Assembly (NCBI GenBank): GCA_036345935.2
Contig: JADWOT020000007.1
Span: forward strand, 11,390,099-11,454,098
Direction: 5' to 3'
Origin: Taenia hydatigena
Lineage: Eukaryota; Platyhelminthes; Cestoda; Cyclophyllidea; Taeniidae
DNA: 64,000 nucleotides
Below are positions 56,461 through 64,000 of the stretch, piece after piece. The position numbers were made by a program, and so were the translations under genes. Under the pieces are notes generated by a model that had not been told where the DNA came from, did no database searches, and saw only the letters and a list, made by a program, of their open reading frames with translations. Each line of letters begins with the position of its first letter. Position 1 is the first letter of the stretch.

Positions 56461-58685
56461 TCACACTTGTAGGAGGGGCAAGAGCTGGTCTGTCAATGAC
56501 TGGACCTGAGGATCCATTAGCAGCAAGTCCAAGCGCTGTGATCTATCTCTATGTGTAAAAAAGCATAGGTGTGACCAACTACTAAACAGTAAATAAGTAG
56601 ATATGACTAAAAAATTTGTACTTACGTTGGCGCTGAGGGTTCGATTTCATCTCTCCTTAAGCAAGAAAGCAACTGTTGAGAAACGTCAAAGGAAAGCTCT
56701 TCGTTTAACTTTTTGATTGTCTTCTGATGTCTTTCATCCATCAACGACTAAAGGAAAGTTACAGCCTGTATTTCTGCAAAGTAAAAGACCGCACTCCCAG
56801 AAAACAGAGTGCGCAGGATGCTAAGTAATAAAGAGCTTCGAGTTTGGGCTGCAGAGGGTGCAACTCAGTGGACTAAAGAGAGTTTTACTCGAAGCTTGGG
56901 ACTCTGTTTTATTGATTCCGATCCAGCTAGGGATGTTGGAGTCGATGAATTTGAAGGTGACATTACGGGCTCTACTGACTGAGCCTCGATGAACGAAACT
57001 TGACCTCCTAGATTCAAAGAAAGCACCATTTAAACGATGCCAAGCTGTGATTCAAGAAACCTCTAAAACGAAGTTTTACAGTAAAACTAATATTTATATC
57101 AAATCTGCCATCAAATATTTTACTGACGTCGGATCATCCTATACTATGGCGACAAACCTTCCTTGGGAGAGGAATCAAGCAATGCAAGCATTAATTCGAT
57201 AAACTACAGATCTCCAGTTAAAATGGTTTGCACTTCTGTTTAAAATATTTCCTCACCGTAGTAGACCATACGTTCTCCCCAAATGACAATTTGTTGGGTG
57301 AGATAAGGCTCCTCTTTGAGGACACTCTTGAAGACGTAGGTTCCAAAGGACCAAAGCTATTGCATCTTGCGTTGGCAGTATTAACTATAATATTCCTCGT
57401 GGCTGTGGCAGCCAGAGCGCTGGCCTTCCCAAGACCTGGGTGGTGGAAGACAATGTTTTGGACAAGGCTCTTTCACATTTCGAAGATCATCTTACATACA
57501 CAGCAACGAAAAGCAGAGGCAGTTTTCACATCGCCTTCACCTAGCTGCGTGCTGCCATTGCTGACCGACCTAAAGGTGTTGTAGTCAGACGAGACGGTGG
57601 CATCTCTTGAGGCCTCCGAGGCATAGCATTGCCATGATGTCGAGGGCTCACTCGAGACTTCCGCAGTTGAGCAACAAAGCAATCGATATTGACCCTGTCG
57701 TTTATTTGCCTTGTGCTGATTAAGAGTACGACGAGTCTCCTCATTACTTAAGATTACCACCTTCCCTTCTCTGCCGTGCATAATTTTAATGTGCTTTCTC
57801 AGATCTCACTTCCAGTTGTTACCACAGTAGCAGGGAATCAAATAGCCGCGAGGAGCTTTATGAACCATATAAATGCTCCAGCTGCGGCCATCGTTCCAAC
57901 TGGAAATGACACATCAAACTATATATGTGCTCTCTCTGTGGCCACTAATAAGAACTCTTACATCACTGCTATATTTTTAAATAGCCCTTTAAAACCATTT
58001 TGCTACTGTAGTAACAACTGGAAGTGGGATCTGAGAAAGCATATTGGAATTATGCACGGCAGAGAAGGGAAGGTGGTAATCTTAAGTAATGAGGAGACTC
58101 GTCGTACCCTTGATCAGCACAAGGCAAATAAACGACAGGGTCAATATCGATTGCTTTGCTGCTCAACTACGGATGTCTCGAGTGAGCCTTCGACATCGCG
58201 GCAATGCTATGTCTTGGAGGCCCCAAGAGATACCGCCGTCTCATCTGACCACAATACCTCTAGGCCGGCCAGCAATGACAGCACGAAACTAGAATCTCTT
58301 TAAGAAATCGATGCACGCACCCCTCTGAACCCGCACTGATATCAGCCCCAGCCTAGTCTAGTCCACTGCTAACTCCTTTTCTCTCAATTTACACCAAAGG
58401 CATTCGGAAAAGTAGTGCAGCCTCCACCAAGGATGGTATCACATAGCCTTTAGGTCTCTAAATAGGCCAAGGTACGGTAAAGCTACTTTTGTATGGCCAC
58501 ACGCCGTGCATTACTTATTCTGTGAGAGCTGTCTTAGCACTCCTTTTACCTGAGTAGGTGATAAAGGTGCTGCGATCGTGTGGTAAACATAGGCTGTCTG
58601 CCTCTCTGATTAAATTCCCTGCCAGGTGGAAGTGTTTATTCGAATTGGAGAATTCTACCCACAGCAAAACAGCAAGTGTGCAGGC
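56461..58685 (-). CDS. Multi-exon gene model with zinc-finger-like segment
   Basis: Five phase-compatible exons on the minus strand. 58550-58685 lies between TTTTGTTCGTTTTCAG and TCAG|GTAAAA (L-A-V-L-L-W-V-E-F-S-N-S-N-K-H-F-H). 57541 to about 57803 has H-I-K-I-M-H-G-R-E-G-K-V-V-I-L-S-N-E-E-T and ends CTAG|GTGAAG. 57257-57435 is Ser-rich (S-S-K-R-S-L-I-S-P-N-K-L-S-F-G-E). 56626-56747 is a helical, charged exon (D-E-R-H-Q-K-T-I-K-K-L-N-E-E-L-S-F-D-V-S). 56461-56548 ends Q-S-L-T-D-Q-L-L-P-L-L-Q-V, TGA. The last four introns-to-exon joins use good donors and introns of 77-509 bases; the join into the 57.8 kb exon uses a poor acceptor. A C2H2-like finger would span that exon's start, but its Trp is TGA here. 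Possibly a transcription factor or a decaying relative. Confidence 0.45.
57541..57831 (-). repeat. Inverted repeat arm 1 (291 bp)
   Basis: Reverse complement of 58002-58292 with no indels, 27 differences, of which 25 are transitions. Its low-coordinate end (CTAG) coincides with the splice donor of the gene model. Contains the TGA that breaks the finger-like motif. Confidence 0.9.
58002..58292 (+). repeat. Inverted repeat arm 2 (291 bp), intact finger-like frame
   Basis: Sister of arm 1 across a 170 bp spacer. Within a 176-codon plus frame (57776-58303) it reads C-Y-C-S-N-N-W-K-W-D-L-R-K-H-I-G-I-M-H, spaced C-x-C-x10-H-x4-H, similar to but shorter than the standard C2H2 finger (C-x2-C-x12-H-x3-5-H). 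It continues G-R-E-G-K-V-V-I-L-S-N-E-E-T. After CTAG it diverges and stops within four codons, with no GT donor. Confidence 0.85.
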
Positions 58686-59813
58686 CTGAAAACGAACAAA
58701 ATAACCAGTTAATTGACCACTTTTAATGATCATGACTAAAACTCTTTGACTAGGAAGAGCAAAGTACAGATACGAGCTAGAAAGTTTGTAGCTGATGTAG
58801 GAATGTACCCCTTCCTTTCTACCCACCAGTGCTCTGGTGAGATGCCTTTAGAGGATAACAGCAAAATCGGCTCAAGGGCTTGGCCTTCTGAATGCCTGAA
58901 TGTGTCAAAGAACTAATGGTTAGAAGAATAAAAATAACCGATTGCAGTGTAAGGGTTAAAGCCTACAATCAAACACAAACCTCCCGCCATTTTGACCTCC
59001 CTGGCAATAACAGCAAGGCCTTTGTTTTGAACCAAATTAATTGTTTCCTAATTTGACTGAAGCCAGTTAGAGAACATATGCACGGAAAGAAAATAACTCA
59101 TAGCCACCGGAGCCCCTAAACACGTCTTTATGACTCTCAAAAGATAGACACTTTCCTCGATTGGACTTAGGTGGAGGCTCTTACTCCTCGAATGACTGAG
59201 TTAAGCAATGTTTCGATGACAGCGAAAACGCGACTTAAATAGGCACGACTGACCAATGTGTGGGAGCGACCCTAACTGTCAATTAGAAACGTACCTAAGT
59301 TCAATCACTACGCGTTCAACCAATGGTGTGCCTGCCTCTTGTGCGCGATTTGATTGGTTTAAAGAACATATCATTCCTTCCTCACCCAGCCTGACATATA
59401 GATTGCTGTTTCGTGCAGAAAAAGTACTAATTGGAAGTGGAATTTAATATACCCATTCATGGTGAAAAATGGCTAGCATTACTAGAGATCAGCCGACTCA
59501 TTTTTCCGCAGGACGGTGGGTGTGTGCATGTGTGACAATTGATTCAGTTGTGCATTTTAGGGGTGAAGCTTAGCTGCTATCGATTTTGTCCTCCTCCAAC
59601 AGTTTGGCTGAATTTCCTTTTTCTAGGAACCGTTGGATCGAAATGATGACCACAGTTGTACTAGGATTCTAACTCTTCAACTAGGAGCTAAAATAATCTC
59701 TACCAGGCTCCATTTCGCTTTCGCATATATCAAAGACATCCTACGCGCCCCAAGGCAGAAATAACAGGCCAAAAAGGCCTTCCTGCCATTTGAAAAGTTA
59801 TTTGCCTTTTAAC
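58686..59813. other. No strongly supported gene
   Basis: Likely contains upstream parts of the minus-strand gene, but none could be fixed. A 63-codon plus frame at 59256-59447 is unsupported. Ends at a scaffold gap. Confidence 0.35.
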
Positions 59814-59913
59814 NNNNNNNNNNNNNNNNNNNNNNNNNNNNNNNNNNNNNNNNNNNNNNNNNNNNNNNNNNNNNNNNNNNNNNNNNNNNNNNNNNNNNNN
59901 NNNNNNNNNNNNN
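59814..59913. other. Assembly gap, 100 N
   Basis: Exactly 100 N; the sequence that resumes at 59914 is the 43.77 kb duplication. Confidence 0.98.
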
Positions 59914-62900
59914 GAGTTGCGTGTTTTAGTTGCGACGCTATTTTGGCAAAGTAGGATCTGTTGGCTTTGGATTGAAAAGAGCTGTCAAATTTCAGGCTTC
60001 AAGTGGTGTCAATGATGGTGTAGATCTTGAGAATGACAACGGCGTACTTGTCTGTGGTGGCGCATCTAATAAGCTCCGAGAGATAACAGAAAATTGTCAA
60101 ATTTGAGGTTTGACCTTTCTACTGCTTTCCAATTTGTGGTGGTACGAATGGATTTCTGCCCAGTAAATGGCATGATCAATGTTGTGTTTTGATAAATCGG
60201 TCGTTAATCCTCTTTCCGAAGTATTTTTACAAATGCAATTTGACAGCTGCATTATCCAAATTGCTGCAACAGCCATATTAGTAGAATCGGTCGTGCTCAT
60301 TGGACGCGAATTCAGTTGAGGCGCCCTCTGAAAGGGTGCCTGAGCACTTTTCCTCCATTTATGAGCAGAATGTCGTCGCCTTCAGCTTCAGCAGGCGCGA
60401 TCTGAATAAATCTAAGCCAAGGTCGTGAACATTCTGCTACGAACGAGACTTCAACGTGCATTCTACACGATCGTCACGCTAAATGTCTATCCATCGGCTT
60501 GATCGGTACTGCTTCTCGAATACTCAGCCTGTTCCTGCTGATACGAGGATGTTTTTCGGATGGAATATTTGTTGGCGCAGGTGATGGGTGGATGCAAATA
60601 TTGAATTCTGCTGCGAGAAATGGAGATGACTGAACAAATGAAGCGGCATACCAGTAATGTTTCCTCAGAGTGCAAAGGGCAGGTGTTTCGTTAAGGCTGT
60701 GCCACCGCTGAATGTCGTTTTGGCAATCAGAGTTCGCTGATGGATTTTTGTGCCGAAACTGTTGGAAGTCTGCAAAGTAGGGTGCAAGCGGTGCCGTGTC
60801 GTGACTCCCGCGTTGTGATGCGGTAGGCAAAAAGGGCCAAGTCATTGAGTGTGAAGATTGTGGATGGATGGAGGAAGGAACTTGCCAATTCATAGGTGCG
60901 TATAAATGCTCATTTTTATGCACATCTGTAAAGTCTCCACTTGCACATACTGTTTGCTTGCTGTTTATCTACTTTGATGAGGTGTGACGCCTGACCTCGA
61001 AGTGTAGTCTTTTGCATTAAGCCGCAGTCACTGCCTGTTGAAAGGAGATCCAACGCTGACTTAGGACTAACTGTGCCTCCTCTTACTATTTTATCTTCCA
61101 CATGTTTCACTTGTTTGCTGCCATCAATTGTTTAGGTGCCTTCACCCAGCACTGGTATACATGAAGTATTGGCAGTTCTGACTTGCGCATTTTGTTTTGT
61201 TTTTTCCGTTCTGATGGGTGGGTAGTGTACGTTTGTCGATCACTTGTATTGTCATGGAGGCCTAAATGGGGCAGGTCGTGTTTAGCGAGATTCAATGAAT
61301 ATGCATGTGTTTTTTTGAGTAGTTTCATTGAGAGAAGTTGTTTATAGTTGTTGCAAAGTGTGTTAAATTTGTTGTTACTGGGTTGAGTGTGCTGGATGTT
61401 GCTAGGTAAGGGAGATTGATTTGCTTCATGCTACGCGTGAGCTTCTGCAACGGACTGCAGGCATCGCTTTTGAATAAGTGTAATTCCATCCACGTTGGGA
61501 CGGTAGCATTTATGCTGAGTACTCTTGCATTAGGTGAGTATATTATACTTAAACCCTTGGTGGTTAGAAAGCCTGCTGCTGCTCTACTTCTTCTCATTGT
61601 TTTATGGATTTGATGGGGCTATCTCGTAGGTTTGTGTGCATTTCAGGTGCACTCAGATTTTCCTGATTATTAGGCAATTTCGTTGGTCTCTTCTGCCGAT
61701 GTTAGTTTATTTGTAAACGGAAGAAAAGGCGGGGCGGAGGACGCGACATTGAGCGAATCCGAGTGTTTATTGTTCCCTACCCAAGCCACAAAACTATGCA
61801 CATTTATCATTATCAGAAGAAGCATCCGGGGATGTTTGCCTCCGAATTGCTGATGAACGAAGTGTTTATGGGAAACGTAATGTCACGATGATGACTTTGA
61901 TGACGACTCACCAATTATCTTGGCTTGTTCACTTCTCCTGTAGCAATGCAGTAGTCTCGACGTAGTCCTTCCCCTCACTCTTCCCCCTTAGGCGTAGTAG
62001 TATTTAGCCTTGGCTTTAGCTGTATATTTTGGTTCAAATTCTAGATTCGATTTTGATTATAGATAGTGATGGCCGCAGGTGCACATCGATGACCGGAATA
62101 AATGAACTTGGCCGGTAATATCACGATGGAGTTCGCAATGCTGCGCTATAAATTTAGCGCGGCCATATAGACAGATAATGTGCTTTTTTGCTTAGTAAAA
62201 AAGGGAGGTGTATCCATGAGCTCTTTCAAATCCAAACAAGCTGCTTCCTAATGTCAAACAAGGTCGTCTTTACCAATGATGAGCGGTTGTTGAACTGTGT
62301 AGGACCTCTGCGTCATTTTCATCTGGTTCGTTGCGTTGTAGGTCACTTCCTTATAACGGAACGGATTTTACTAGACAAATGGATTAAACCACCTCTGCAG
62401 AATTCAAACACGCCGTCGAGGTGCTCGACAAACAATAATGAATAGCATCGTTGGCTACCAGTTTACATCAGTAAAAAAACGCGGCCCTGCTTAAAAAGCG
62501 CGCTATTGCTAACGGCAAATTTATTCACAAAAGGAGAAAGATTGCATTTTGAGTTTGAGAAGGCCTCATCTGAAGTGCTTATGAGATATACGTGGTCTTA
62601 ATAACAGACGGAGGCTCCTGTTTCCTGACATGTATTTCTTAAATGAAAGGCAGAAAGAACTCGAATTCGTGCTCTGAAAAATGTTTAAGTTTCATTTGGA
62701 TCTGTATCAACCTGCATGCTTCGAGGTTATAAGTGCGTCAACATTTTCTACAGAAGAAAATGCAAGAAAGGAAAAGTTAATGGAAACAGTGCTACAGTCT
62801 TGATCTTACTAATCACTTTATAAATAACTTACGCAAAATGTGTTTCAAATGACATGGACAGAGCACTTAAAAGCCTGTATGCTATCAAATGAGCCACGAA

Positions 62901-64000
62901 TATGTACGTCAAATATTGCTGCATAGCATTTGCCATCTGCACAGCATAAATCAGGATGGGTCAGATAGGAGCGGAGCGAATAGTAGCGTAAACAACCTTA
63001 TAGATTAGAAAAGGCTATTTTTTAGGTTTACTGCAACCAATCGTGTTTGTAAAGAGATGTAGGTTCCGTAGTGGGTAAGCTGGATCAAATGATCAGACAG
63101 TTTAATCCCATTTCGCGATGACACGCTGCAGAATATATACGAGTGGATTAAATTAGTACATGAAACTTTGTACGGTGACGGTGCAGTAACAATTTGTCTC
63201 TTTTAAGTCCGACCCAATGGATTGGATGATGGTAAATAGCGCAAAACACTTGGAATTGCTAAGCACACCGTAACCACGAATGAAAAAGGCAGCAAACTAC
63301 TAAGGGCATAGATGCATGCAAGTATAGAGCTGTAAACCTAAAATTTGTCCGGATAGCAATATTCCCATTGATTTGTACGCTATCAGATTAAGTGGTTGAA
63401 CAGTAACTAACGTTTAGACTAATTAATAATGGATTTGAATCTTTAGAAAATAAGGCCCGGTTCCCCACTTGCAAAGATTGTGAATGACTTGCAGAACTAG
63501 GTGCACGTTATGAAGGCTAGACTTTTGATCGGGCCTAATCCCCCAGGCTATAGTGAGCCTTATTGAGTAAATCGAAGCAGGGAACGCCTTCAATGCGTTG
63601 TGCGCAAGGTAGCGCAATGAACAAATTTAGGGTTGCTATCAATCGCTCTTATGACTAATAAGATGGTTTTGGAAGAATTGTATGTCCCTGCAGGTGTTTA
63701 CTGCAAATTTTGGGAATCAAGGGATTATTAAGTAAACTTCCCTGAATAGATACTAAATAAAAATTTTGGCGACAAAAACGCGACCCTATCTCTAATAATT
63801 TTGCCAAAAAAGCTCGAATATACCTTTGTATTGCTAACACCAAGGTATTCGATTGACGCACCGCTAAACACAAGCGTCATGAGGATGAACGAAAAAGTTT
63901 CAATCTCAAGGGTAAAATCGTGTTGTTTGAATGATGCTGATTTCAATGCCCTGTCCTAATTTCGTCACGGTACTCGACTCACTTTATCACCAACCATGCC
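59914..64000 (+). repeat. Near-identical 4 kb duplication, copy 2 (runs off window)
   Basis: Matches 43770-47852. Carries the same frames at 60474 (-), 61428-61666 (+), 62188 (+) and 63655-63946 (-). Because it begins right at a gap, it may be an allelic contig placed in tandem rather than a true duplication. Confidence 0.95.

Noticed and set aside
56167..56558. A plus-strand two-exon model (56167-56271 and 56473-56558) ending in V-I-Y-L-Y-V and a stop
   Set aside because: It joins in phase, but the minus strand of its second exon has a better acceptor, fits a longer chain of exons and has a polyadenylation signal, so the plus reading is treated as antisense.
1..64000. CRISPR arrays, operons, phage or bacterial mobile elements
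   Set aside because: No regularly spaced identical repeats, no gene strings and no long bacterial-type reading frames; the DNA is clearly eukaryotic nuclear in style.

Overview
The window reads as nuclear DNA of an animal-like eukaryote with a large, gene-poor, repeat-rich genome. It has spliceosomal-type exon boundaries, tRNA genes without an encoded CCA tail, many diverged repeats in both orientations, two 100-N scaffold gaps (3992-4091 and 59814-59913) and no bacterial-style operons. GC looks moderate (low forties). A flatworm or another invertebrate with a bulky genome would fit, but nothing here fixes the taxon. No protein family was recognised with certainty, so coding calls are exon-level models based on open frames, splice-site quality and phase matching.

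Layout. 0-4 kb: mostly unique DNA, a possible hAT-like fragment (503-694, -) and a good terminal exon with a nearby AATAAA (1372-1570, -). 6.5-7.1 kb: decayed inverted copy of a segment at 34.2-34.9 kb, both carrying a divergent tRNA-Arg/tRNA-Pro pair. 8.6 kb: candidate minus-strand exon. 11.7-12.45 kb: inverted repeat partner of 40.1-40.9 kb. 13-17 kb: strand-asymmetric, GC-richer tandem repeat whose two large units keep splice-like signals at matching positions. 17.8-24.2 kb: several candidate exons on both strands. 24.6-26.6 and 31.2-33.2 kb: an old 2 kb direct repeat. 29.5-29.9 kb: a local duplication. 30.6-38.9 kb: tRNA cluster (Pro-CGG, Arg-CCG, Pro-TGG, a Ser-GCT-like gene, and degenerate Arg- and Met-like genes). 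39-43.7 kb: candidate exons. 43.77-47.85 kb recurs almost identically at 59.9-64.0 kb directly after a gap. 48.66 kb: intact tRNA-Gly(TCC). 54.4-58.7 kb: the best protein-coding evidence, two tail-to-head minus-strand models.

The most unusual structure is at 57.5-58.3 kb: two 291 bp arms in inverted orientation, equal in length, about 9% diverged and almost entirely by transitions. One arm is an exon of the minus-strand gene model and stops at its splice donor. The sister arm on the plus strand keeps an intact zinc-finger-like motif where the gene's arm has a TGA. No CRISPR, prokaryotic mobile element, toxin or viral gene was seen.
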